Assembly (NCBI GenBank): GCA_910575545.1 | Contig: CAJTFH010000002.1 | Coordinates: 62,001 to 126,000, forward strand | Length of the DNA: 64,000 nt | Reading direction: 5' to 3' | Origin: Bacteroidales bacterium | GTDB lineage: Bacteria > Bacteroidota > Bacteroidia > Bacteroidales > Muribaculaceae | Part shown: in pieces, positions 36,122-44,987 of the stretch | How positions within the stretch are numbered: the first letter of the stretch is position 1 | How the letters are laid out: each line of letters begins with the position of its first letter | Notes under the pieces: generated by a model | Database searches by the model: none | What the model was told of the DNA's origin: nothing | What the model saw: the letters and a program-made list of their open reading frames with translations, nothing else | Made by a program: the position numbers and the translations under genes

Positions 36122-37570
36122 ATGGATAAACGAGGGATGTTGCCGAATGGAAAGAGGCTTCCTTTTGTGGCTGCTATGGCTATGGCGGCGATTGCGGTTA
36201 TGGATGCCGAAGAGTTGTCGTCGAGTGGCAAAGCGGTTGCCGAGGTGGTGCCCAAGTCTCTGATTCCGAGCCATGATTTTGCTGTGTGGATTCTAAAGAT
36301 GATCAGACAGCTTATGGATGCAGTAGGCCTGAGCCATGGAGGTTACATGGAGGAGATTGTCTACACGGTGGTGGTTCTGTTTGTGGCATTGGCTATCGGA
36401 CTGCTTGTAAAAAGGGGGGTGTTGCTTGTGGCACGCAAGATTGTCAAACTCCGTCACACTCCTGCGGGTAAAGAGCTGCTTGCCCAGAAAACATTGAAAA
36501 AATGCAGTCATTTCATCACCCCTTTGGTATTTCTGTGTCTTATCCCGGTGGCCTTCTCGACAGACCATGGCACTCTCGACTGGATTCTGCGTATCGTAGG
36601 GGTGTATACTCTGATAACATTCGGAATGGCCATATGCGCCGTGCTTGAATTTGCCTGGGTGAGATTTGACGAGAGGGAAAACACCGAAAACCATCCTCTG
36701 AAAGGGGTTCTCAATGTGTGTCGCGGACTGGTGTGGATCATCATCGGTATTGTTTCAGTGTCGGTGCTGATTGACAAATCGCCCATGGCGCTCCTTGCCG
36801 GATTAGGTGCCTTCGCGGCGGCGTTGATGCTGATTTTCAAAGATTCGATACTTGGTTTCGTGGCCGGTATACAGTTGTCGAACAACGATATGCTGCGTGT
36901 CGGCGACTGGATTGTGGTGCCTTCGACCATTGCCAACGGCATAGTGGTTGATGTCACCCTCACTGTGGTGAAGGTGCAGAACTGGGATAACACAATGGTG
37001 ATGCTCCCGCCATATACTTTGGTGTCGACCTCTTTCCAGAACTGGCGCAATATGTTTGCAGTTGGCGCCCGTATGATTGACCATAACCTCTTCATTGACC
37101 ATGCAAGCATAAAAGCCGCAACTCCCGAGCTGCTGTCGTCTGTATCTGCCAAATATCCTATGCTTAAAGATTTTATCGACAAGCAACAGGCTGCCAAAAA
37201 AGTTGCCGTCGGGAATCCGCTGTTCGCCCAGATTTATAATAATTCTCATGGTGTCAACGGCACTATCGACACCAATCTCGGTTTGTTCCGGGCCTATGTA
37301 TGCAGTTATCTCATAGCCCATCCGGCCATAAATTCTCAGACTCAAGACATGCTCATATCCATGGATCCGCCCCAAAGCTATGGCGTGGCTCTGAACATAA
37401 ACTGCTACTCTAACCAGACTTCATGGGCGCAATATGAGGCCGTCAAGGCCGAAGTGCTAGAGCATCTCCATGCCGCCGCCCCAGATTTCGGAATAGTTGT
37501 TTTCAACAATCCGGACCGCAACACATTCTCCATCGATGATTCGCCGTCTATGCCATCATCACCCCGATAA
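36122..37570 (+). CDS. MscS-family mechanosensitive channel
   Basis: 482 residues from the ATG at 36122; the upstream TTG at 36101 only adds seven residues. Five hydrophobic segments are seen, ending in the pore helix and hinge region MALLAGLGAFAAALMLIFKDSILGFVAGIQ with the Ala/Gly packing pattern of MscS TM3. The MS_channel beta domain follows (LRVGDWIVVPSTIANGIVVDVTLTVVKVQNWDNT). The long C-terminal region and overall size fit the YbdG-like subgroup better than small MscS. It would open under hypo-osmotic membrane tension in the inner membrane. It is divergent from the PorE-like gene and 81 bp upstream of pdxA. Confidence 0.9.
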   Translation: MDKRGMLPNGKRLPFVAAMAMAAIAVMDAEELSSSGKAVAEVVPKSLIPSHDFAVWILKMIRQLMDAVGLSHGGYMEEIVYTVVVLFVALAIGLLVKRGVLLVARKIVKLRHTPAGKELLAQKTLKKCSHFITPLVFLCLIPVAFSTDHGTLDWILRIVGVYTLITFGMAICAVLEFAWVRFDERENTENHPLKGVLNVCRGLVWIIIGIVSVSVLIDKSPMALLAGLGAFAAALMLIFKDSILGFVAGIQLSNNDMLRVGDWIVVPSTIANGIVVDVTLTVVKVQNWDNTMVMLPPYTLVSTSFQNWRNMFAVGARMIDHNLFIDHASIKAATPELLSSVSAKYPMLKDFIDKQQAAKKVAVGNPLFAQIYNNSHGVNGTIDTNLGLFRAYVCSYLIAHPAINSQTQDMLISMDPPQSYGVALNINCYSNQTSWAQYEAVKAEVLEHLHAAAPDFGIVVFNNPDRNTFSIDDSPSMPSSPR

Positions 37571-37651
37571 TTACCGATTTCTGAATGTTTTTTCGTAACT
37601 TTACGGTTGGAATCCCCAAAGGGATGGTAAATCATAAAGTTACGCAGACAT

Positions 37652-38836
37652 ATGAAAGAAGATAACAACCCGGTGCATGACGATGCAAAGGGTCAAAATG
37701 GAGCCGGCCCCTCTAAAAAAACAGGAAGGCAGGATATGGCACCGGCTGTTGATGATGGTGCAGACCGCATTAAGGTAGGCATCACCCATGGCGATTTCAA
37801 TGGAATCGGTTATGAGGTGATTCTGAAAGCATTGGATGATAACCGCATTTTTGAGCTTTGCACCCCCATAATCTATGGAAGTGCGAAGATTGCGGCCTTC
37901 TACCGCAAGGGTATGGAGCTGCAGGGCTCCCAGCCGGTTCAAATCCAGGATCCGTCGCAAGCGCGTAAGGATGCGTGCAATATCATAAATGTCATAGGGC
38001 AGGAGGCCCATATAGAGCCTGGAGCCTCCACGAAAGAGGCCGGAGAAGCCGCTTTTGCCGCTTTGGAGCGTGCTGTGGCAGATTTGCGTTCCGGCGCTAT
38101 CGATGTGTTGGTTACGGCGCCTATAAACAAGCATAACACGCAGAGCGAGCTTTTCAGTTTTCCGGGGCATACGGAATATCTGGAGGCTTCGATAGGCGAC
38201 GGAGCCAGATCGTTGATGGTGCTTTTTAACGAGCGGCTCCGAGTGGCTTTGGTGACGACGCATCTGCCGATAGCGAAAGTGGCAGGAGAAATAACGACAG
38301 AAAAGATTCTCGAAAAACTCGAATTGTTCAACAAAAGCCTGATTCAGGATTTCGGCATTGTTAAACCTCGCATTGCGGTGCTGGCGCTTAATCCTCATTC
38401 GGGAGAAGGCGGAATGCTCGGCAGCGAAGAGAATGATGTTATTGCTCCAGCCATTGGGCAGGCCGTAGCCAAAAAAATCCTGGCTTTCGGGCCTTATGCC
38501 GCCGACGGATTTTTCGGCAACGGAATGTATTCTAAATTCGACGGGGTGTTGGCGATGTATCATGACCAGGGACTCGCGCCATTCAAGACCATTGCTATGG
38601 AATCAGGTGTGAATTTCACCGCAGGGTTGCCATATGTGCGCACATCGCCTGATCATGGCACAGGCTACGACATAGCAGGGAAAAACCTTGCGTCGGAAGA
38701 GTCGATGCGCAATGCCATTTATGCAGCGATCGACGTGTTCCGCTCGCGCGCCACCCATGCCGATATGACAGCCAATCCGCTGCGTAAACAGTATCACGAA
38801 AAAGGCCGCGATAACGTTGTGCTTGATCTGAAGTAA
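37652..38836 (+). CDS. pdxA: 4-hydroxythreonine-4-phosphate dehydrogenase
   Basis: The enzyme oxidises 4-phosphohydroxy-L-threonine with NAD in the DXP-dependent route to pyridoxal phosphate. 394 residues; the first 38 are a polar extension not seen in the E. coli enzyme (329 residues), and an internal start is possible but no better candidate was found. Conserved blocks are VGITHGDFNGIGYEVI (about 42-57), VTAPINKHN, FPGHTEYL with a metal histidine, LNPHSGEGG, MYHDQGLAPFK and RTSPDHGTGYDIAG with the other metal residues. The MATE gene starts 5 bp after its stop, so they share a transcript. Confidence 0.94.
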   Translation: MKEDNNPVHDDAKGQNGAGPSKKTGRQDMAPAVDDGADRIKVGITHGDFNGIGYEVILKALDDNRIFELCTPIIYGSAKIAAFYRKGMELQGSQPVQIQDPSQARKDACNIINVIGQEAHIEPGASTKEAGEAAFAALERAVADLRSGAIDVLVTAPINKHNTQSELFSFPGHTEYLEASIGDGARSLMVLFNERLRVALVTTHLPIAKVAGEITTEKILEKLELFNKSLIQDFGIVKPRIAVLALNPHSGEGGMLGSEENDVIAPAIGQAVAKKILAFGPYAADGFFGNGMYSKFDGVLAMYHDQGLAPFKTIAMESGVNFTAGLPYVRTSPDHGTGYDIAGKNLASEESMRNAIYAAIDVFRSRATHADMTANPLRKQYHEKGRDNVVLDLK

Positions 38837-38841
38837 AATCT

Positions 38842-40221
38842 ATGTCACTGCAAGGGAATCTTGATGACCTGGCCACAAAGCCAGTCGGACGGTTATTGTG
38901 GGATTACAGCCTGCCCGGAGTGGTCGGTATGCTCGTCATGGCCCTCTACAATGTCGTAGACCGTGTTTTTATAGGTCAGGTTGTAGGGCCGGAAGCGATT
39001 GCCGGTCTTGCCATAACATTCCCGTTGATGAACATAGCCACTGCCATCGGTGTGCTTGTAGGAGTAGGTTCTTCCTCGTGGGTATCGATTCTGCTGGGAC
39101 GCGGCGACAATACCCGTGCCCATCTCATGCTCGGCAATGCGCTTACGTTGACAATCGTGAATGCGGCAGCCTACATAGCCGTTTTTGCCATATGGATGGA
39201 ACCGATACTCCGGTCTTTCGGGGCGGGTGACATAACGTTGCCCTATGCCCGTACATACATGATGTGGGTGCTTCCGGGGTTGTTGTTGACAAATCTCGCA
39301 TTCGGGTTCAACAATCTGATGCGTGCGTCGGGTTATCCGGTCAGGGCGATGTTTACCATGCTCATAGGTGCAGGCACGAATGTTGTGCTCGATGCCCTGT
39401 TTGTGTTCGCTTTCGGATGGGGCATGGTAGGAGCGGCCATCGCCACCGACATTGCCATGGGTGTGTCGGCTCTTTTTGTGATGTGGCATTTTCTGCGCCC
39501 CGGAGTGACATTGCGTTTCCGCCGTGGCACTTTCGGGTTGCAATGGAATGTGATTCTGCAGATTGTGTCTATAGGGGCAGCTCCGTCGTTGGTCAACATA
39601 GCTTCATGTTTCATCAATGTGTTGATTAACAAATCTCTCGTTGCCCATGGTGGCGACATGGCTATCGGTGCTGCGGGAATATTCGTGACCTATACATCAC
39701 TTCTTGTCACTGTGATACTTGGCATCTGCATGGGTTTACAACCTATCATAGGCTATAACTACGGGGCGGGGCTGACCCACCGTCTGCGTCGGGCATTGTT
39801 GCTGGCCTCTTCGGCTGCCACGGTTATTTGTGTGGCAGGAAGTGCCGCAGGGCTTATCTGGCCCGGGCAGATTGCGCGGGCTTTCACATCCGACGGCTAT
39901 CTGATTGATGTGACTGTCAATTGTCTGCACCATTCCTTATGGGCATTTTCTGTGGTGGGATTTCCGATAATCTCCACGTGTCTTTTCCAAAGTATAGGTT
40001 CTCCATGGAAGGCGATATTTCTGAGCCTTGCCAGACAGGTTATTTTCCTTATTCCATTGTTGATGTGGTTACCCGCGAGTATGGGTGTGGATGGCGTGTG
40101 GCTCTCATTCCCGATTTCTGACCTTATGGCCTTGGCCGTCACCTCCCTGATGGTCTGGCATCAATTGAAGGTGATCGGCCGGGCCGCGGCATCGGTCAAT
40201 TCAGGTGTGCTGCAACGATAG
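38842..40221 (+). CDS. MATE family efflux transporter
   Basis: 459 residues with twelve hydrophobic helices and no signal peptide. Family segments include the N-terminal WDYSLPGVVGMLVMALYNVVDRVFIG, LAITFPLMNIATAIGVLVGVGSSSWVS and GICMGLQPIIGYNYGA, typical of the NorM/DinF-like MATE families. It would expel cationic or organic compounds using a Na+ or H+ gradient. It is translated closely behind pdxA, but a functional link is not obvious. Its last 26 bp overlap, tail to tail, the 3' end of the thioredoxin-like gene on the opposite strand. Confidence 0.93.
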   Translation: MSLQGNLDDLATKPVGRLLWDYSLPGVVGMLVMALYNVVDRVFIGQVVGPEAIAGLAITFPLMNIATAIGVLVGVGSSSWVSILLGRGDNTRAHLMLGNALTLTIVNAAAYIAVFAIWMEPILRSFGAGDITLPYARTYMMWVLPGLLLTNLAFGFNNLMRASGYPVRAMFTMLIGAGTNVVLDALFVFAFGWGMVGAAIATDIAMGVSALFVMWHFLRPGVTLRFRRGTFGLQWNVILQIVSIGAAPSLVNIASCFINVLINKSLVAHGGDMAIGAAGIFVTYTSLLVTVILGICMGLQPIIGYNYGAGLTHRLRRALLLASSAATVICVAGSAAGLIWPGQIARAFTSDGYLIDVTVNCLHHSLWAFSVVGFPIISTCLFQSIGSPWKAIFLSLARQVIFLIPLLMWLPASMGVDGVWLSFPISDLMALAVTSLMVWHQLKVIGRAAASVNSGVLQR

Positions 40222-40684
40222 CTGCAAATTCAGATTCATCGCGGTATCCAACCATGGAGTCGGTTTTCCCGTCGGGTGAGATGAACAGTACCATCGGTAT
40301 TCCCTGAACGTTATATTGCTTGGCAAGAGCCGGGTGTTTGTCCACATCCACGCTATAGAACAGGGCTTTTCCTGCATTTTTCTCGGCAACAGCTTCAAAA
40401 TTGGGGGCGAATTGGCGGCAAGGGCCACACCATGTGGCGTTGAAGTCGATAATCATAGGTTTGCCGTCGACTTTAGGCAATTGCTCGTTTTCAGCCAGGA
40501 CTATTACAGCATTGCTGTGGATTCCGGCCGCCTCAGTGGCCTGGGTTTCTGCTGCGGTCTGCATGGCGTTTTCGGTTTCTTGCAGCTCTTCAGTTGCAGA
40601 CTTTTCGGTTTTGTGGCCGCATGACGACAGGCTTAACACGGCGGCTGATAAGATGGCTGGAAGAATTATTCCGGATAGTTTCAT
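40196..40684 (-). CDS. Thioredoxin-like lipoprotein
   Basis: 162 residues. A lipoprotein signal ends with SLSSC (Cys22), followed by an acidic linker of about 40 residues. The thioredoxin domain (about 58-162) has the active site WCGPC at 85-89 and the cis-proline loop GIPMVLF. The CGPC form favours a thioredoxin-type reductase rather than a DsbA-type oxidase. The protein is probably tethered in the periplasm, where it could reduce disulfides. The 3' end overlaps the MATE gene by 26 bp in a convergent arrangement. Confidence 0.9.
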   Translation of the reverse strand: MKLSGIILPAILSAAVLSLSSCGHKTEKSATEELQETENAMQTAAETQATEAAGIHSNAVIVLAENEQLPKVDGKPMIIDFNATWCGPCRQFAPNFEAVAEKNAGKALFYSVDVDKHPALAKQYNVQGIPMVLFISPDGKTDSMVGYRDESEFAAIVAAHLN

Positions 40685-40720
40685 TATTGGGGAATTTATT
40701 GATTGTATATTTATTGATAA

Positions 40721-40761
40721 CGGGGGCGTTGCGGAAATGGTTCTGCAACGCCCCCGTTTTT
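40721..40761. terminator. Strong intrinsic terminator hairpin between mdh and the thioredoxin gene
   Basis: CGGGGGCGTTGC (40721-40732) pairs perfectly with GCAACGCCCCCG (40745-40756), loop 12, followed by five T on the plus strand. It lies 27 bp past the mdh stop on the minus strand, so it most likely ends mdh transcription even though the T-tract favours the other direction. Confidence 0.75.
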
Positions 40762-40787
40762 ATGGTGGGTTGTAACTGACCGGTGGA

Positions 40788-41723
40788 TCAGAGGGCGGCT
40801 TTCAGAGCCTCGTTGGTTTTGTGGACAGCCTCGGCGCTCTTATGGAAGAGGGCTTTTTCTTCTTCATTGAGGTCGAACTCAACAATCTTTTCGATACCGT
40901 TGCGGCCGATGATGGCGGGAACACCGATGCAAAGGTCGCTTTCGCCATATTCGCCGTCAAGCAGGGCTGAGCATGAAATGAGGCGTTTCTGGTCGCCGAG
41001 AACTGCGGCAACCATCTGAGCCGAAGCTGCTCCGGGGGCATACCATGCCGATGTGCCGAGGAGTTTTGTCAGGGTTGCGCCTCCGACCATTGTGTCGGCA
41101 GCCACTTTCTGAAGCTGCTCAGCGGGAAGGTATTCCGAAGCGGGCACTCCGCGGTAAGCTGCATAGCGTGTGAGAGGTATCATTGTGGTGTCGCCGTGGC
41201 CACCGATAACGATGCCTTCAACCTCTGTTGCGTTAGCGCCAAGGGCTATGCTGAGGAAATATTTGAAACGGGCGCTGTCGAGGGCGCCGCCCATGCCGAT
41301 GATGCGGTTTTTAGGAAGACCAGAGATTTTGTGGATCAGATAGGTCATGGTGTCCATCGGGTTGGCCACGCAGATGATAACAGCATTGGGAGAGTGCTTG
41401 AGCACGTTCTCTGTAACAGACTTGACGATGCCTGCATTAACACCGATAAGTTCTTCGCGGGTCATGCCGGGTTTGCGGGGAACTCCAGATGTGATTACCA
41501 CAACGTCGGAGTTGGCGGTTTTGGTGTAGTCGTTGGTCACGCCTGTCAGACGCGATTGCAGCCCCAGGATATTAGCGGTCTGCATGATGTCCATGGCTTT
41601 GCCTTCAGAAACGCCCTCTTTGATGTCGATGAGAACTACTTCGTCGGCAACCTGAGTGGTAACCAATACATTAGCGGTGGTTGCGCCTACATTCCCGGCG
41701 CCTACAACTGTTACTTTTGACAT
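40788..41723 (-). CDS. mdh: Malate dehydrogenase
   Basis: The enzyme interconverts malate and oxaloacetate with NAD(H), part of the branched TCA/fumarate pathway of these anaerobes. 311 residues. The Rossmann motif is VGAGNVGATTANV (7-19), followed by an acidic residue in VLIDIKEG that sets NAD preference. Substrate-side residues are in SGVPRKPGMTREEL and ANPMDTMTYL, and the catalytic histidine lies in GGHGDTTMIPL. It belongs to the LDH-like MDH group (tetrameric type). A perfect-consensus promoter lies upstream at 41796-41827. Confidence 0.95.
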   Translation of the reverse strand: MSKVTVVGAGNVGATTANVLVTTQVADEVVLIDIKEGVSEGKAMDIMQTANILGLQSRLTGVTNDYTKTANSDVVVITSGVPRKPGMTREELIGVNAGIVKSVTENVLKHSPNAVIICVANPMDTMTYLIHKISGLPKNRIIGMGGALDSARFKYFLSIALGANATEVEGIVIGGHGDTTMIPLTRYAAYRGVPASEYLPAEQLQKVAADTMVGGATLTKLLGTSAWYAPGAASAQMVAAVLGDQKRLISCSALLDGEYGESDLCIGVPAIIGRNGIEKIVEFDLNEEEKALFHKSAEAVHKTNEALKAAL

Positions 41724-41795
41724 AGTTTCAGTGTTTGAAAATAGGTATAGATGTTAGTTTTGTCTGTTGGTTGGCTGAATAATTCTTCAGCAATG

Positions 41796-41827
41796 CAAAT
41801 ATAAGGGATATTTCCTGATTGGCCAAA
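41796..41827 (-). promoter_or_regulatory. mdh promoter
   Basis: The minus strand reads TTTG (41824-41827), 20 bp, TATATTTG (41796-41803), an exact Bacteroidetes housekeeping promoter. The leader to the mdh start is about 65 nt. Confidence 0.78.
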
Positions 41828-41858
41828 TTTGGGGGGTTGGGATAATTGATTAATTTTG
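41828..41858 (+). promoter_or_regulatory. Divergent promoter for the patatin-like gene
   Basis: TTTG (41828-41831), 19 bp, TAATTTTG (41851-41858). Its -33 element touches the mdh -33 element, and together they form the palindrome CCAAATTTGG (41823-41832). Confidence 0.68.
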
Positions 41859-41944
41859 TAGGATAGTGTTGGGGGCATGTGGTTGAGGCCGGGTGGAGTG
41901 AACCTGTGTTGCGACTATGGCGTTATGTTATCGACTATCTGTTT

Positions 41945-44344
41945 ATGAGAATGAACCGGAATGGAATTATCACGGCTATTGCAGCCATATGTTTTGTGGT
42001 GTTACCCTTTCAAATGTGGGCAAAACGACTTTCGTCTGCTATCCAGGCCGATACGGCGCAGGTGGAAGGGTCTGGTGCTGTGAATCATCAATATCCTACC
42101 TCCCAGTCGGTTGGATTGGTGTTGAGTGGCGGAGGTGCGAAAGGAATTGCCCATATCGGTGTGATACAGGCTCTTGAAGACAATGATATACCGATTGATT
42201 ACATAGCGGGAACGTCGATGGGGGCGATTGTCGGCGGCCTTTATGCTGCCGGCTACACGCCGCAGGAGATGATCGACCTGATTCTGTCGAAAGGGTTTGC
42301 TATGTGGTCGACAGGTCAGATTGACCCGAACCTGACCTATTATTTTCTCGACCAGCCCCGCACACCTGCGTTTGCACACCTGAATATCAATCTTTCACCG
42401 AAAGACTCGCTTGCCCGTGCCGATCTTATGCCGTCGTCGCTGATTTCCCCATTGCCGATGAATTTCGCATTTATGGATCTTTTCGCAGCCTATACAGCGC
42501 AGTGCGGCGGGAATTTCGACAATCTGTTTGTGCCTTTCCGATGTGTGACTTCTGATGTTGTGCACAAACACAAAATTGTTTGCCGGGGCGGCCGTCTGTC
42601 AGATGCGATTCGTGCCTCAATGAGTTTCCCGGCTGTTTTCCAGCCGATAAAAATGAATGGGGTGGATGTCTACGACGGCGGAATCTATGATAATTTCCCG
42701 GTTGATGTTATGCGTGAGGATTTTGCCCCCGACATAATGATTGGTGTTGACGTGCATTCTGAGGATTCGCTTCCTGCCACAGGAATAGTGGCCCAGCTCG
42801 AAAACATGATTATCCAGAACAATGACTATAATCTCCCGGCCGATGAGGGGATACGCGTGCATGTTGATGTGAGCCGTTTCTCGTTGCTGGATTTCGGGAA
42901 AGCCAAGGAAATCTACACAATCGGATATAACCGTGCAATCCAGATGATGGACTCTATAAAGGGGCGTGTCATAAGCCGTGTTCCGGCACCGACGCGCCGG
43001 TTACGCCGGGATGTTTTTAAATCGCAGACACCATATGTGAGATTCGATTCGGTGCACGTAACCGGGGGCACTCCAGGGCAGAATGCTTATCTGACCCATC
43101 TGTTCAGAAGTGCCAAAACCGACACTTTCGGCATCGACCATGCGCGCCTGTCATATTACCGTGCTCTCACTCCCGGCAAATTGCGCAATCTCATGCCGCA
43201 GGCCGAATATCAGCCAGAAACAGGCCTTTTTTCTCTGAATCTCCAGGCGACACCGAAAAATAATTTCGCGCTGGGTGCCGGAGGATACCTCACCTCATCA
43301 ATCAATTCGATGATTTTCGTATCTGCCAGTTATTCGAGTATGTCATTCGGTTCGTGGAGCTCTAATATAATGGGATGGATAGGCCAGAGCTACATGGCCG
43401 GGGAGGTGACCGGTAAGCTGTTCCTTACAAATTATTTCCCATCGGCATTGGAGATAACCGGTGTGATGTCGAGGCAGAAATATTATGAAAACGACAAGCT
43501 GTTTTACCAGGATAATTCACCGGCGTTCATATCACGCCAGGAAGGGTTTGGGCGTCTGAGCTATTCGTGGGCGGTAGGCCGCAGGGGAAAAGCCATGGTA
43601 GGTGTGGGAGGAGGACGTCTGCATAACAGGTTCTACTCAAACGATTCGCCTAATTTCACAGAGTCAAACCGTGAGGTCACCAATATGGATCTTGGCCAGG
43701 CCATAGGGCGTCTTGAATTCTGCTCGCTCGATAATATGAGTTATCCTACATCAGGCTCGTTTCTTAACCTGACCGTCATGCAGACTCTGGGCCGGTATGT
43801 CCATGATTCCTATGACCGCTCCGACAACCCTGTTAAAGTCAGGAAAGACCAGCATTGGTTCCAGGCTGAGGTGAAAGCCGATAAATATTTCACCCTTGGC
43901 AATTATTTCTCATTAGGAATGTCGGTCGACCTTCTTATGTCGAACCGCCATCTGCTCGACACATATTATGCAACGGTGGTCAACGCCCCGTCGTTCACTC
44001 CGACACCTGCTCTTGAGGATGTGTTTAACAAGGCTTTTCATGCTAATTCTTTTGTTGCCGCCGGCATAACCCCGATATGGCGTCCGTTTCAAAGAGCCCA
44101 GGTCAGGTTAGGTGCCCATATGTTCCTGCCTTTCCGGAAATTCATAATGGAACAGGATGGCGTGGGGGTGTGTCAAGGCGATTGGTTCGCGCATCCCGAA
44201 TTTGCGGGTGAGCTTGACCTGGTTTATAATCTGCCATTCGCATCCATATGCGGTTATGTTAATTATCTTAGCTATCCGTCGAATAACTGGGGGGTGGGGT
44301 TATCTTTCGGGCTATTCTTTACTGCTTCGAAATTCCTCAGATAA
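41945..44344 (+). CDS. Patatin-like phospholipase with C-terminal outer-membrane barrel
   Basis: 799 residues from the ATG at 41945, which starts a signal peptide (MRMNRNGIITAIAAICFVVL); an in-frame ATG at 41879 would place 22 non-signal residues first. The patatin domain (about 55-330) has the oxyanion loop GGGAKG (62-67), the catalytic serine Ser91 in GTSMGA and Asp244 in YDGGIYDN, so the Ser-Asp dyad is intact. A linker with POTRA-like character follows (VRFDSVHVTGG). The last 400 residues form aromatic-rich strands of a BamA-like barrel (GAGGYLTSSINSMIFVSASYSS, LSFGLFFTASKFLR end). The layout is that of PlpD-type lipases. It is probably displayed at the outer membrane and acts on phospholipids. 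Confidence 0.9.
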   Translation: MRMNRNGIITAIAAICFVVLPFQMWAKRLSSAIQADTAQVEGSGAVNHQYPTSQSVGLVLSGGGAKGIAHIGVIQALEDNDIPIDYIAGTSMGAIVGGLYAAGYTPQEMIDLILSKGFAMWSTGQIDPNLTYYFLDQPRTPAFAHLNINLSPKDSLARADLMPSSLISPLPMNFAFMDLFAAYTAQCGGNFDNLFVPFRCVTSDVVHKHKIVCRGGRLSDAIRASMSFPAVFQPIKMNGVDVYDGGIYDNFPVDVMREDFAPDIMIGVDVHSEDSLPATGIVAQLENMIIQNNDYNLPADEGIRVHVDVSRFSLLDFGKAKEIYTIGYNRAIQMMDSIKGRVISRVPAPTRRLRRDVFKSQTPYVRFDSVHVTGGTPGQNAYLTHLFRSAKTDTFGIDHARLSYYRALTPGKLRNLMPQAEYQPETGLFSLNLQATPKNNFALGAGGYLTSSINSMIFVSASYSSMSFGSWSSNIMGWIGQSYMAGEVTGKLFLTNYFPSALEITGVMSRQKYYENDKLFYQDNSPAFISRQEGFGRLSYSWAVGRRGKAMVGVGGGRLHNRFYSNDSPNFTESNREVTNMDLGQAIGRLEFCSLDNMSYPTSGSFLNLTVMQTLGRYVHDSYDRSDNPVKVRKDQHWFQAEVKADKYFTLGNYFSLGMSVDLLMSNRHLLDTYYATVVNAPSFTPTPALEDVFNKAFHANSFVAAGITPIWRPFQRAQVRLGAHMFLPFRKFIMEQDGVGVCQGDWFAHPEFAGELDLVYNLPFASICGYVNYLSYPSNNWGVGLSFGLFFTASKFLR

Positions 44345-44366
44345 TTCGGGGCAATGATGAGATTTA

Positions 44367-44398
44367 TTTGTTTTTTCGCCGTGGAGTATTTATCTTTG
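44367..44398 (+). promoter_or_regulatory. Promoter of the DUF805 gene
   Basis: TTTG (44367-44370), 20 bp, TATCTTTG (44391-44398), an exact consensus. The roughly 90-nt leader contains the hairpin GTCAGG/CCTGAC (44406-44424). Confidence 0.75.
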
Positions 44399-44492
44399 CA
44401 AATCTGTCAGGGTGAAAGCCTGACGGACAGTAGTAGAAGGGAAGTTCAATTGTTTGGAAAATTTACTTAAACCAATTAAAATCACTTTAGTT

Positions 44493-44885
44493 ATGGACAA
44501 TAATCAGCAGGGTTATAACCCTAATGTGATGTCGCCGTATATCGGTTTCGGCGATGCTATTAAAATCTGTTTTAATAAGTATACGACATTTTCGGGTCGT
44601 GCGACACGTGCCGAATACTGGTGGTGGTTTCTATTCCAATTTATTGTATCCACTGTGTTTTCGTGGCTTCCTGCAATCGGACATGTCGGTATCATCATCT
44701 TTTATCTGATTGCCCTTGCGTTGTTATTGCCGAGTTTGGCAGTTAGCTGGCGCCGTATGCACGACATTGGCAAAGGTGGCGGCTGGTATTTCATCAACTT
44801 CATTCCCTTGGTGGGCAACATCATCTGGATTGTATGGTGCTGCAAGGAATCGGAACCTTTCGATAACCGTTTCGGGTCGAAGTAA
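44493..44885 (+). CDS. DUF805 family inner-membrane protein
   Basis: 130 residues from the ATG at 44493 (MDNNQQGYNPN); the in-frame ATG at 44454 is less likely because it falls within the leader and adds a basic stretch. The DUF805 signatures are YTTFSGRATRAEYWWWFLFQ and SWRRMHDIGKGGGWYFINFIPLVGNIIW. Three or four transmembrane helices are seen. Function of the family is unknown. The gene stands alone with its own promoter and is followed by an inverted repeat in the gap before the convergent acyl-CoA synthetase gene. Confidence 0.88.
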   Translation: MDNNQQGYNPNVMSPYIGFGDAIKICFNKYTTFSGRATRAEYWWWFLFQFIVSTVFSWLPAIGHVGIIIFYLIALALLLPSLAVSWRRMHDIGKGGGWYFINFIPLVGNIIWIVWCCKESEPFDNRFGSK

Positions 44886-44890
44886 GGGTT

Positions 44891-44982
44891 AGAAGAAGTA
44901 AGACGCAAGAAGTAAGAAGGATGTAGGCAATGTTTGGTTTCTTGCCTTTTATTTTCCTTCTTACTTCTTGCTTCTTGCTTCT
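44891..44982. repeat. Inverted repeat of AAGAAGTAAG-type units between convergent genes
   Basis: Arms 44894-44920 (ends GCAAGAAGTAAGAAGG) and 44956-44982 (starts CCTTCTTACTTCTTGC) pair at 25 of 27 positions around 35 bases. Each arm is built of AAGAAG-TAAG units. The structure resembles the flanks of the four-helix cassette at 22.2-22.4 kb but has no cargo. It may also act as a bidirectional terminator for the DUF805 and acyl-CoA synthetase genes. Confidence 0.65.
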
Positions 44983-44987
44983 GATGC

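Noticed and set aside
37640-38563. Open frame of 307 codons on the minus strand over pdxA
   Set aside because: Shadow frame rich in His, Arg and Gln; the plus strand encodes an intact PdxA.
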